Below, piece after piece: positions 31,187 to 41,962 of a DNA stretch of 43,903 bases. Source of the DNA: Phaeoceros laevis (lineage: Eukaryota > Anthocerotophyta > Anthocerotopsida > Notothyladales). A model generated the notes under the pieces. The model did no database searches. It was not told the origin of the DNA and worked only from the letters and a program-made list of their open reading frames with translations. The first letter of the stretch is position 1, and every line of letters starts with the position of its first letter. The position numbers were made by a program, and so were the translations under genes. Location of the stretch: assembly GCA_049999765.1 (NCBI GenBank), contig JBNGIQ010009010.1:1-43903 (forward strand), read 5' to 3'.

Positions 31187-31901
31187 TTAATTTCGAGTCG
31201 AGAACATGTTCGCCCGAGGCGAGACCCGGCAGGTATCTGCGATGCACTCCGAAAGGGATGAAGCATTTGTGACATTCTTCAGCCCTAAAGCACTGTATAG
31301 CTTGTGAAGCATTTTTAATTCTGGACATTTTAATTCTGGACAGTAATCCGGGAGGCTACTCTGATCAGCTCAGGGCTCAGCTCCCAAGTCCCGCTCTGCT
31401 GACAGCATCTAATGCCGGTATCTGTTGACGTCAGAAGCAGAAAGGCGCCCCAGTTCTGTGAACCGGAACACGGACCCGCCAGGCCGGCAGGCCTCCTTCC
31501 TCTACTTATTAGCTCCCCTCCCTTGAACCGAATGACTTGTGGTAGGATCCGTGGTCTCCGTGGTCGGATTGGCCTTCATGGCTGGACAATTGGCGTCCTC
31601 GCGCAAGATCAAACGGCGAGGAGGACTATAGAGGTGCAGTGAGGGAGTGATCCGAGGGCCAGCGGATCAGGAGAACAGCTGTGGAGATTTAATTTTGGCC
31701 ACGTCTTGAACAAAAGGTGTGCTTCATTGCACGCGGGAGGTGAGGCTGGGGCTCTCACAGTGGTGCTGCGCAATTGCCGCTTCCGGTGAGAAGGCTTCCT
31801 GTGGAGCAGGTGCAGGTTGGAGGACGCACTTTGGTGGACAGATTGTGTCTCGAAAATTCCCTGCAGCTGCGACAAGTGGCAGGTGTGACACATCTGCAGT
31901 T

Positions 31902-34900
31902 ATGACTGTTGTCTCCGATGTTGACCCGGAGCAGTTGGCTCTCTACTCTTCAGCGGTCACGAAGAGGAACTGCGAGCGAACTTTGTACCGATGGCTCGCA
32001 ACCATTTGCCCCTGTCTGGTCTGGCCCAAGTCGTACCGTGTGAAGGAATACCTGAAGATGGATATCATCGCAGGAATTACAGTGGGGACAATGCTTGTTC
32101 CTCAGGTTGGAACGAGGATGTCTTGCTGAATGCAAGCCTTACCTTGGCTGTTCTGTGTACTGTTGTTTGTTTCTTCGTTTTCTTCCTTTGTTTACTTCCG
32201 AGTAAACTTATGCGTTGTTGCCTGAACAAAATGTGGTGATTATGTACACGTGTTGGCTGGTCAGGGTATGTCCTACGCAAAGCTCGCTGGTCTTCCTCCA
32301 ATCTATGATCTATGTAAGTAGTCTCTGAAACTCGCTGACGATTAGTACTCTCTTTGCTGGGATTCTCAGTTCAGAAGTAGGGTCATCCTGTAATGACTAT
32401 GTGGGGTCTTGAGGCAAGCTCTAGGTCTGACTCGTTGATTGACCTGGCGAGCATACAGATTCAGGCTTTGCTCCTATTCTAGCTTACGCTGTCTTCGGCT
32501 CCTCACGGCAACTTGCCATTGGTCCAGTTGCCTTGGTATCGCTCCTGGTGGCGAATGGGCTGAGACCGATTGTTGACAAAGAAAAAATCTTGGACAACGA
32601 AGCAGGAGCCGCACTGTATGTTCAGCTTGCGATATTGTTAACACTGATGGTCGGAGTCATTGAAACTACTATGGGACTAGCCAGGTGATGAAAGCCAGCC
32701 ATACATTTCAGTTTTGGTGTTCTACAACTGAAGCTTTGTGTGCCTTCACTTTGACTTGTTACTGAATGCTCCTCAAGTGTGCAGGCTAGGATGGTTGATC
32801 CGGTTTGTAAGTCACTCAGTTATCTCAGGCTTCACGTCCGGATCGGCAATCATAATTGCACTGTCTCAGGCTAAGAGTTTTCTTGGGTACGAGGTGTCTC
32901 ATAGCAGTGAGCTTATTCCCATAATGAGAAGTATCTTTGCAGGTTTCGACAAGGTAGTCTTTTCACCTATGAATATTAAGTGCCACCTGTTATGATTAAA
33001 TTCCTTCCTTTGATGCAAAAGTGAAACACAGAGCTCGCAGTCCTTGACACCAGTCTTCTGGTTCATGGTATCTGCATATCTTTGTTGCAGTTCCTCTGGC
33101 AGCCTTTCGTAATGGGTTGTGTGGTTCTCCTTCTGCTATTGGTGATGAAGCATTTGGTGGGTAACTCTTTCAACTATTTTGTGTGATTTTGTGGCTATGG
33201 TACATCATCTGGCTGACGTTTTCTCTTGTTGCTATCTCAATTGACTCACGATGAAGGTCACTCCATTTCATGAAGCTTGCACTTTGCTTCACTGCTTTAT
33301 GGTTAATCCAGGGGAAGTTGGATAGAGGGTTCAGATACTTGCGTGTTGCGGGGCCTCTTACAGGTCTGGTTTTGAGCACAGTTTTCGTCAAGGTGTTCAG
33401 GCCTGCTTCCATTAGTGTGGTACGACCACATAAGGCTTTAAAATTCTGTGTCCATCCTCTTATGAGATGATTCGTGCACCTCATGTTCAGGGTGGTGTTT
33501 TTATGGCAGGTGGGCTCCATTCCTCGGGGGTTACCACCAGCATCCTTCCGCTTCAGGTTTGACCATGTGACGGCTCTGCTTCCAACCGCCATTTTTGTAG
33601 CTGGTGTAGCCATTCTGGTGAATATATTCCCTTCGTTGTTTATCCGACTGATGATGCAGTTGCTTAGGGTGAATAGGTGTTGCATCAATGTTCTTTTCAT
33701 GGTCTGTTTGTACTTCTGTTTCACTCTTTCATGGTAACGAATGCTGCTTTGGGTTTCTGTCTTGCTCCCTACAAAAGGAGTCACTTGGGATTGCCACAGC
33801 TTTGGCGACTAAAAATGGCTATAATCTCAACTCAAACCGAGAGGTAGGTTGGCTTGTGACTGAGTTGATTTACGTTAGTGCAATGCAGAGGCTAAGCCTA
33901 CAGGATCAGTTTTTGATCTATTTAATTTCGCTGGTGCTCTGAATGGAAGATCTTGTGAGTGTTTGGCAGCTCTTTGGACTAGGAGTAGCCAACCTTGTGG
34001 GCTCAGTATTTTCGGCATATCCAACGGCAGGTGACTAGCGTTTCGAAGTAGACACTTGAATTAGCTGGACATAAGCGTCCTGATGCTTACTGGAAAGAAA
34101 GGCTACTGAAACTGCGCTAGTTGCTCTCTTGCCCACGTAGTGTTTCGTGCATTGGTCCATGGAAGCAACCAGTCAGTGCTTGGTCAACTTGGATGGATAC
34201 CCTTGGCTCATAATTTGACAGGAAACAGGTCTGTCAATCCCACGCAGGATCATTTTCAAGATCTGCAGTCAACAATGACTCTGGAGCAAAGTCAGGAATT
34301 TCAGCCATTATCACTGCTCTTTTTGTAGGCTCGGCTCTTCTCTTTCTCACGCCTCTTTTCTCAGACATTCCTCAGGTGAGTGTCTGATGATTTTTTTCTG
34401 GTCCCAACCATGGGGACCAGTATCTAATGTTGCAGACACGTTGATTTTGAAGCATCCTTGGCGTTTCCAGCGGTAAACAACATTGATCTTGATAATTCGC
34501 TCCTGTATCTTATATGCCGCAGTGTACTTTGGGAGCTATTGTCATTTCAGCCGTCATGGGCCTGGTGAGGCCGGTCCTGGTCCACGTGCTGCCGTTATCT
34601 TGGCCTTTGGCATGGCTTGTGCACACTGACCCCCTTTCCATTTAGTAGGTTGACTACAAGGAATGCATATTTCTTTGGCGGGTGGACAAGAAGGATTTCC
34701 TCTCGTGGCTAGCAGCAAGCGTCATCACTCTTTTTTGTGGGGTTGAGTACGGAGTCTTGCTTTCGGTGAGTGGCATGAATGCTCAGCCTCGGTTGTGTGT
34801 AATCATGTTGATGTTTAACCTGATCAGCGGGGGTGTTTGCTGGTGATCAGGTTCTTCTGTCTCTGCTGTTCGTCATCTACGAGTCCGCAAACCCACATAT

Positions 34901-35776
34901 AGGTCGGTCACCGTCGGTGGAAACTTGAATTTTGCATACGTACTGTAGACGGGGCAAAGCAATTGCAGCGCATTCTGTGGTTACGTCACGCTGTGCCTTT
35001 CTGCTGGATGTTTCTGCTTTACTCATTCTGCATCACTTTTTCTGTGCATAGTTGTCCTGGGACGCCTGCCTGGCACTACGGTGTACAGAAACGTGAGTCA
35101 GTATACTGATGCTTACATCTACCATGGGATAGTGGTGATACGCATCGATGCACCCATATATTTCGCCAACATCGGCCATATCAAGGGAAGGTGAGCAGCA
35201 TGTGTTTGCAGGAAAGTTTTGACTGTCTTGCTGCATACGTGTCTCAACAGCATCGGCTGTTGTCGCAGACTTCCAGGCCTTGAAGAGATCTCTGCACAAG
35301 CCGCAAACAGGGGGGTGGAGGGCGTCAACATACAATATGTCATTCTCGAGATGTCACGTATGCGGTCTACCTTCAAACTCTCTGAATTTTGTGCTGCCAT
35401 GACGCTCTATATTGAGATGGGACATCCATTTTGGTTCCTTGGCAGCTGTCACCTATGTTGATTCAGCTGCGTTACATGCAATTAAGGAGCTTTCTGACAA
35501 GTACAAGTCCCGACATATTCAGGTGAGGTGGAGTACAAAACTCATCCAGGGCTAGTTGTTATTATCGCTTTCTCCTAACCTCGACTGAGTGGGTATTGTC
35601 AGTTGGCTTTGGCCAATGTGAACCCGAAAGTCATGGCATGTCTTACAAAGGCAGGCATTCCAGAGTTGATTGGCAGCGACTGGCTCTTCCTCAGGGTACA
35701 TGATGGTGTGCAAGTCTGTAATGCTGCCATTGAGGAGAGACAATCAAGCCTAAGCCGGCTCGGAAATTTGAACTAG
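31902..35776 (+). CDS. SULTR4: SULTR4-type sulfate transporter with STAS domain
   Basis: Seventeen exons: 31902-32105, 32265-32313, 32459-32684, 32785-32953, 33091-33156, 33312-33419, 33510-33617, 33778-33843, 33970-34030, 34248-34375, 34523-34564, 34649-34765, 34851-34902, 35052-35190, 35269-35357, 35446-35522 and 35603-35776; 624 residues. Family motifs run in order: DIIAGITVGTMLVPQGMSYA, GSSRQLAIGPVALVSLLVAN, GWLIRFVSHSVISGFTSGSA, GVAILESLGIA, GSFSRSAVNNDSGAKSGIS, RVDKKDFLSW and LGRLPGTTVYRNV. A C-terminal STAS domain follows (VVIRIDAPIYFAN to EMSPVTYVDSAALHAIKEL). This order and wording fit plant SULTR4, the proton-coupled exporter of sulfate from the vacuole; SULTR3 is the alternative. 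The start is the first ATG of the frame, leaving a shorter N-terminus than angiosperm SULTR4. Introns are 78 to 217 bp, all GT-AG. Confidence 0.92.
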
Positions 35777-35968
35777 CGATAAGCAGGCGAGCTGGTCATT
35801 ACTTGTAGCTTAGTCTATCGATGTAGCAAAGGAGGATATATTACCCGGCGCCCGCAAGGGGTCGCAATCAAAGGAGCGTGGAAGTGTGGACTCCTGTTGC
35901 GGTTGGAACACGGCGAGATGGAAATGTAAGAGTAGCCAGCCTGTCAGCAGTTCAATGCAGCGAGGTCT

Positions 35969-36069
35969 ATTCATCATTGGGCAATCTAGACTACCCCAAA
36001 GTATGCAGAGTATGCGGTCCATTCATCATTTGGCAATCTAGACTACCCCAAAGTATGCAGAGTATGCAG
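35969..36069. repeat. two-copy tandem repeat, unit 52 bp
   Basis: ATTCATCATTGGGCAATCTA begins copy 1 at 35969, and ATTCATCATTTGGCAATCTA begins copy 2 at 36021. Both continue through GACTACCCCAAAGTATGCAG. Nearly identical copies, so recent. Confidence 0.85.
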
Positions 36070-36735
36070 TACTATGCACCTTCTATGCTTCCTCGGGACT
36101 TCCGATCCGCACGAGTAAAAATCCTTGTAGTAATCTTTTTGCAAGTCGTGAAGAAATGATGGAAACTAGGCCGGGTTGCCCATGGAACCGGCACAACCAG
36201 ATATTGTTTTAAGTCTGAACGGAACGCTAGCTGGAAATGGAGAAGCGCCGTAACGTTTTAGATTAGAGGTCGACAGGATAAGTAGGCGGAAGAGCGTGTT
36301 AAGCGGGGCCTGGTGAATGCTCACTAGTAACCACGGTTCCTGCGCAGCTATCTGACCAGGGAGAGACAATGCCGTTTTGCCACAAAGACTGTGAGAGCCC
36401 GGAAGACACTCTTAGCGCTGAAACCAGGGCAAACGGTCCATCCAGGCACCACCGGGACAGATGGTTTGGTGCTAGAACATACGTCAAGGCCTACGGCGAA
36501 GGTAACACAAATGCCACAAGTCAGAAATCTTAGGTCCCCTCAGAAACCAGGCGGGCAGGGCTGCATGACTCGAATGTAGTGCTGATGCCCCCGTAAGGAC
36601 ACGTCCAGACCTCCGATACGCCTCTCAAAACCTTCACTCAAACACGAAAGAAATAAGCGCTTCGTGTAGCAACAACGGACACGCCGTAAACACACCGCCA
36701 AGAACTTAATGCCTGGTCTTAGCTATATGAAGTCC

Positions 36736-36813
36736 AGGACTGATGAAACCCTAGCCTACTCCAATAATGCAGCCGAGGACTGATGAAACCCTAGCCTACT
36801 CCAATAATGCAGC
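36736..36813. repeat. two-copy tandem repeat, unit 40 bp, with telo-box words
   Basis: AGGACTGATGAAACCCTAGC starts at 36736 and again at 36776, each running through CTACTCCAATAATGCAGC with no difference seen. Each copy contains AAACCCTA (36746-36753 and 36786-36793). It lies about 560-640 bp before the P450 start. Confidence 0.85.
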
Positions 36814-37371
36814 GCCGCAAGCCCAGCATAGCAGAAAGGATCAACCTACAGCTGGCTTCCCGCTCACAGCGATTCTTCTAGATAGGCTACTTGTTCAAGG
36901 CAAAAATTAAACAAATGCTGCCTTCTGCATTGATAGGCCCCCTTTTCATACGGACTGAACGAGGAGCTGGGGAGGACCGGAAGCATGGCGGAGAGAGGAA
37001 ACCCTGACCTCGGGAAGGGGATGGCCGGAGCTAAGGGGAACGCCAAGGGCGGATCGGGGGTGTTAGAGCATTGGCTGGTACCTTAGATGATGGCCCAGAG
37101 ATGCCTTGATGTGGGTGGGAATCCTCATACCGCTGTGTAACTGGAACCTTCAACATTTGTCGCGCACGTAGAAAAATCTGATGCCACATACTGTGTGAAA
37201 TCATATAGGATATTTATCTCGTGGCCATGCAATTTCTGTCACTATGTCGCTCCTCGTCGACTTTGTACGTTTGCCTTAACCTTCGTCATCTTCCTGTTGG
37301 ACTCCTTGCCTCCAGCAGTACAGGAGTTTCAAGTACCTTGTGTGCCGCACTTGTTGGCGCATACGGTTGGC

Positions 37372-39550
37372 ATGGCTACTATGGAGTTGCTAGTGAGCAG
37401 GGATCTGGTAGAGGTCTGGCTGGGACTGTGCCTGGGGGTGCCCTTGCTGTTGCTGGCCTGGGTATGCCTCTACTCTCAATCGCTACAACTCAGGAAAGGG
37501 AGCTCAAAAGTGCCGCCAGGCAGATTTTGGCAGCTGCCTTGCTTCGGAGAGACAATCCAGTTGATCCGGAGGTCTCCAGATGAATTTATCCTGCCCTATC
37601 TGAAAAAGTGGGCACTGACGTCACAACCCACTCTCAAAAATTCTTTCACCAGTTTTCATCTCTTCATTTGAAGCCAAGTTTCTTGCACGAATTTGTTTGT
37701 GCAGGTATGGACCAACATTCAGGACGCATCTCTTTGGAGGTCCCTGCATTTGCACCACCACGGTGGAGGCAGCAAAGTTTCTCCTCAATTCTCCTTCCCT
37801 CTTCATATCGAAGTACTCCAAATCGATGGAGGAGATCTTGGGCAAAGATAGCATCACCCAAGTGCAAGGGGACCTGCATTCCCGATACAGGCGATTGATT
37901 AGAGCTCCTATAATTTCCGACGCGCTCAAGCAATTCACGCCTGAGGTTGACAGGGTGGCGAGGAAGTTCTGTCACAGCTGGGGGGACAACGCCACCGTAG
38001 GCATCCAGCGTGAGCTGCAGTCGGTGAAGCTCTTAAACATTGTACTCCAAATAGCGCCAGGCTGCTCAGATCTGCATCTCACTGGGTTGGTTGCAATTGA
38101 CTCGCAGTTCTGTTTCCAAGTCGCCTTGCTTTTCGCCTGCGACAGCTTCGAACGCAATCCGGACCACGAAAAGTTCTTCCGGTATGTCCAAGAACTGGAG
38201 GCTGGAATTCTGGTCCTTCCGATCAATCTCCCCGGCACTGCTTACAACAAAGCTATCGAAGTGAGCCATTCAGTACTAGTCACAATGCCATTGCTGCCGG
38301 TTCCGGCAGTAACATCGTATCCGTTTCTTGTAACCAACTCTCGAAATTCCTGAACAGACTCGCAGAAAGGCCATGACCTTCTTGTACCAGCTGATAGACC
38401 AGAGGCGGCAAGAGAACGGCTCAGTGTTTCATGAGGACCTGCTGAACTCGTTTCTCAACTCCGGCGATGAGAATGAGACCAAGCTGACGGACCGTCAAGT
38501 GGCGGAAAACATCCTGACCGTCTTGTTTGGTGGCCATGAGACAACGGCCAAGCTCATAACGTGGGTGTTCCATGTCCTGCTGCTCCATCCCGAAGTCCTC
38601 GAAAAGGTCAAGGTATGCAAACTTCAGGGTCCCACTCCATTTCCCGCTCAGTGCGTGCTGAGACATTCTTTGGGAATAATTCCTTTGCAGGCAGAGAATA
38701 ATGAGTTGGCGCAAGAGCGAAAGCACGACTCCCTCGTCGCGGATGACCTTCAAAAATTGCCCTATACAACCCGAGTAAGTGACTGAGAGCTTCCGTCTAG
38801 ATAAAAGCAACTGCCAAGTACAGCTCTACCTGAGTGCATAGATAAATTCCTGATGCCTCTCACGAGTGGCGACCTGTAGGTTGTTCAGGAAACACTCAGA
38901 ACTGCCAATATTGCTGGATTCATCTTCAGAGAAGCAAGAGAAGATGTCATTTTCAATGGTAATGGCTAGCCCAGTAGTCTGCAGTTCTCATGACATCGAA
39001 TAGCAGGTTCGTGTATAGCACCAAAAGACTTGTGATTTCTGCAGGAATGCTCTTCCCCAAGGGCTGGAAAGTGCTTGTGTGGAACAGATACTTCCATCTG
39101 AACCCTCAAATTTTTCCGGATCCCCTCAAGTTCGATCCTTCAAGGTTTGAGGTGAGCAGCAATCTCACTCCAAGGTTTTCAAGGGACAGTGCTAACTCAA
39201 AATTCGCTAACTTCTGTGATTCGAATGTGGCAGACCCAGCCCAAGAGCAACACTTTTACACCCTTCGGCATGGGGGCCAGGGCCTGCCCTGGCAGCGAGC
39301 TGTCCAAACTAGAAACCTTGGTCTTTGTGCACCGTGTTGTGACAACCTTTGAGTAAGTCCAATCTCATTTGCATCAACCGCATTGGAAGCAGATTGTGCT
39401 CATCTTGCTGATGCTGAATAACTCTATGCTGCTGAGAGTTGTCGTAGCTTTGAGCCTGCCGGAAAGCTTAGCCTGGATGTAAGCTACTGGCCCTTGCCTC
39501 ACCTGAAAGATGGCCTGCCTTTGAAGATGACGAAAATATCTCTTGGATGA
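37372..39550 (+). CDS. cytochrome P450, CYP85 clan, CYP707-like
   Basis: Nine exons: 37372-37607, 37705-38023, 38108-38260, 38358-38612, 38691-38774, 38880-38958, 39045-39151, 39234-39352 and 39448-39550; 484 residues. One N-terminal membrane anchor (about 14-35) leads to the PPGRFWQLPCFGE turn. The I-helix motif is GGHETT (294-299), K-helix ExxR is ETLR (E353, R356), the PERF element is FDPSRFE, and the heme loop FGMGARACPG has the ligand Cys at 429. Wording such as VVQETLRTANIAGFIFREA, PKGWKVLVWNR and CPGSELSKLE is closest to CYP707 and CYP716-type enzymes of the CYP85 clan. It is therefore an ER-bound monooxygenase acting on a terpenoid, sterol or abscisic-acid-like substrate. The exact subfamily and substrate cannot be read from sequence. 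A second ATG at 37381 could serve as start. All catalytic elements are intact. Confidence 0.9.
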
Positions 39551-40163
39551 TACAAAGCCAGCAGAGACGTAAGAGTCCACAAACAACTGCTCGAAAAGGC
39601 AGGCAAGTCTTTACTGTACTAGCTGAGAGATTGTCTTGCGCTCGAGCCTCGCGGGCAACAACGACGACAATGCTGGTAGGCACATTTCCGCACATGCTAT
39701 ACTAATTAGTGCTACTGAAATATTTTAACTTATCAGGTAGCACAGGAAAGGAGCTTTGTGAGTAGTAGAAATGGTAGCATGCTACCAGCCCTACCTATCT
39801 AAGAGCCATGATGGTTGAGCTTGATCTGTTAACAGCCAACCATTTCTCAAGAAGACATGAGTGAAGAAAAAAATGATGAAAGTATTAAGTTAAGAAACAC
39901 AAAAAAATAGTTATTACTTAAGAGCCACGAAAAACAATAATTGCAATTAGTAGCACATATCTATCGGAAGGTAGAGGAGATTTCAATGATGTGTACTCTT
40001 GCTTTAATCTCCATATAAATAAAGGATGCAGTACTCTTGCTATTATCTCCATATAAGAAAAGGTGCGCACAAGAAACCCTATTGATAAAGCAATTTTTCT
40101 TCATCTAGGCTATAAATTATGTCCAAAAAGCTCTTATAAAGCTTGCAAATCACTATTTACAAA
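39551..40163. other. AT-rich spacer downstream of the P450 gene
   Basis: P450 3' flank followed by the first copy of a dispersed repeat (39846-39961) and two near copies of a 37-bp unit with ATCTCCATATAA around 39992-40063. No gene is supported. Confidence 0.45.
39846..39961 (+). repeat. dispersed repeat, copy 1
   Basis: This stretch begins CTCAAGAAGACATGAGTGAA and ends in GCAATTAGTAGCACATAT. It matches 43751-43861 in the same orientation, with scattered substitutions and small gaps. The two copies bracket the AT-rich block of 40-43.7 kb. Confidence 0.7.
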
Positions 40164-40724
40164 TCATGTGCGGGTGGTCGTTGGGGAGCGCGTTGATTGC
40201 TGCGTACGGTTGGTCGTTGGGGAGCGCGTTGATCGCCGCGTACGGTTGGTCATTGGGGAGTGCGTTGATCGCCGCGTACGCGTGCTCGGACCTCTCCTTC
40301 TTCGCGTCAGTGAGCTTTCTTCTTCATCTTCTTGATCTTCTTCATCTTCTTCATCTCCTTGATCTTCTTCATCTCCACTACCCGAGCAATTTGATGCACT
40401 TGTTGAAGATCCATCATCAGAGCTTGCTGCGGTAGAGGAACCTGATACAGATGAGTCTTTTCCATTTACTGATGAAGAACAGGTGGTTGTAACTGTTGCT
40501 AACAAACGCTTAGCAACTGCATCGGACAAGTCCAAACTTGAGTCTTTATTGTTGTCCTCTACAAGTCTTCCCTCGTTTGCGGGCAAGGTAAGGCTGGCCT
40601 CTTCACTAGGAATGTTTTGGAAAATTCCTATCGGCCTTGCCTCAGCCACTTGTGTGCTTGCAACCAAAAAGCTTACAAACGCGACAAACAGGAACAATCC
40701 TGTAGCGACCTTTGTAAGTGCCAT
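40164..40724 (-). CDS. small secreted Ser-rich protein with basic C-terminal repeats
   Basis: I do not recognise a family. The 186-residue frame starts with a clear signal peptide (MALTKVATGLFLFVAFVSFL, likely cut after VAEA). A polar region follows, then a Ser-rich stretch, then an acidic run (GDEEDQGDEEDEEDQEDEEE). It ends in a basic tail of three 12-residue repeats of the form RTRRSTRSPTTN. The charges are sharply segregated. A strong acceptor (CATCTGCAG, intron end at 40728) sits three bases before the ATG, and a matching donor (GAG|GTAAGTTG) lies at 40933, which implies a 206-bp leader intron. That supports a real transcribed gene. If the intron is kept, an ATG five codons upstream (40739) is possible. 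Only two Cys remain after the signal peptide, so it is not a typical Cys-rich peptide. It sits in AT-rich, repeat-bearing DNA. Confidence 0.6.
   Translation of the reverse strand: MALTKVATGLFLFVAFVSFLVASTQVAEARPIGIFQNIPSEEASLTLPANEGRLVEDNNKDSSLDLSDAVAKRLLATVTTTCSSSVNGKDSSVSGSSTAASSDDGSSTSASNCSGSGDEEDQGDEEDEEDQEDEEESSLTRRRRGPSTRTRRSTHSPMTNRTRRSTRSPTTNRTQQSTRSPTTTRT
40173..40280 (-). repeat. three 36-bp coding tandem repeats
   Basis: Units 40173-40208, 40209-40244 and 40245-40280 differ at few positions (GTTGGTCGTTGGGGAGCGCG start). The unit length is a multiple of three and each encodes one 12-residue basic repeat of the secreted protein. Much more GC-rich than the surroundings. Confidence 0.9.
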
Positions 40725-40727
40725 GAT

Positions 40728-40933
40728 CTGCAGATGCATATAAGCAAGTACTTTTACAACAACGTAGCTAAGCCTTAGGGAAGTCTCAGAACTATTTTTA
40801 CTGGCATTTATATCTTATGTTTTCTTCCATGGATAAAGATTGGAATAATTTGTACATTGTTAAGCAGAGTGAAAACGAAATAGTATCTTGAATCGAACAA
40901 AACCAAGTCCTTCACAGAAAAAGAACAACTTAC
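40728..40933 (-). other. predicted 5'-leader intron of the secreted-protein gene
   Basis: On the minus strand a consensus donor GAG|GTAAGTTG at 40933 and an acceptor CTGCAG at 40729-40728 bracket 206 bp of T-rich sequence. Splicing would place the ATG at 40724 three bases after the junction. Confidence 0.55.
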
Positions 40934-41962
40934 CTCAAAACAAAGAAGAACGCGTGTATGTCCGTGTATAGTTCTAGGAGGTTGAAGTGAAGAGGGGCTG
41001 AAAGGCTAGTAGCGCAATGGAGTGATAGGACTCAGAAGCTTGTGCCGCAATTGAGCAACAACAATTGAGAGAAGATATGACGAATGGTCTGTCGGTCACG
41101 AATTTAAAGCTCCACGAAGAGGATGAATATAGACATATCTAACCGTATAACAAAATACTAATTATGCAAGATATAAATATGATAATTGCTTTATATTTGG
41201 AGGAGGATAATGAGACGGAGTTGGAAACTCTTAATTTCATTAAGCCATTGTAATGTAAGCTTACTTTTTATCAGCTTATCAAGCTTTAAGCAATTTCTAT
41301 AACAGAAACTCTCTTTTATTGATTTTTGTAAAAAATTATCTATGAATTAATTAGTTAAATCAACTTAAATGTTATTATGAGATTGTACCTACACAAATAT
41401 ACTTTATAGGAAACACGTCCTTCAAGAAAAAAATTCATATAGTAAACATGTGACATTTAACCCATATGCTTGTCACGCGAAAACCTTACATAGAAGCTAT
41501 AGAAAGACCATAATACCATATGAAGCCATTTCCAGTAGATAACGATTTATATCATGCTCAAGGCACACTTTTTACCAAAGGAAAAATTCTATATAGCAAA
41601 CATATATAACCCATGTGGTTGCTGCATAAAAACCTTATATAGAAGCTACACAAAGACCATATGAGGCGGTTTCCACACGATAGCTCTATCGGACCGTAGC
41701 CCTGTAGGTATAGCAGGTGTTCCCTAGCCTGTTCCTGGGTACTGCGGGCTGTTTACACGACGTGCCGCAACAATCCTGAATATCAGAAAACCCGGGCACA
41801 CCTACAATGGCACCTTTATAGGCACATGGAAGCACTAATGCAATGTCGCGGACCTCGTATGTCCATTCAATTTGTTTTACCGACTTGATCCATGTTAATG
41901 TTGTTATCAAACTGGTAACATAATCGATCAGGTCTGTAACATACGTAATGTTTACTATAACT
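40934..41962. other. AT-rich region with a diverged tandem repeat
   Basis: The first part should hold the leader and promoter of the secreted-protein gene. From 41200 on the DNA is strongly AT-rich. A 95-codon minus-strand frame (41686-41973) begins inside the foldback arm and has no recognisable domain, so it is not called. Confidence 0.45.
41427..41685. repeat. diverged two-copy tandem repeat, unit about 155 bp
   Basis: Copy 1 starts near 41427 and copy 2 near 41582. Both contain the order AAAAATTC..ATATAG, AAACAT, AACCCATATG/AACCCATGTG, AAAACCTTACATAGAAGCTA and AAAGACCATA. Substitutions and small gaps are frequent, so the duplication is old. Confidence 0.6.

Larger units (their letters stand above)
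29527..31901. other. 2.4-kb spacer between lipocalin and sulfate transporter genes
   Basis: No gene is supported here. It contains a two-copy 120-bp tandem repeat (30584-30823) and a GGAATT microsatellite (31166-31186). A 95-codon ATG frame at 30974-31261 ends in a GIGIGIG run made by that microsatellite and has no recognisable domain. The last few hundred bases should contain the SULTR promoter and leader. Confidence 0.45.
35777..37371. other. 1.6-kb spacer between sulfate transporter and P450 genes
   Basis: No gene is supported. It contains two small tandem repeats (35969-36069 and 36736-36813), the second carrying two telo-box words. The last part should hold the P450 promoter. The frame entering the P450 start is open from 37195 but has no earlier ATG. 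Confidence 0.45.

Noticed and set aside
30974-31261. A 95-codon frame with GIGIGIG near its end
   Set aside because: The hydrophobic run is translated microsatellite, no domain is seen and there is no splice or homology support.
40173-40280. Three regularly spaced repeats considered as a CRISPR-like array
   Set aside because: The units are contiguous with no spacers, lie inside a coding frame and are in a plant nuclear context.
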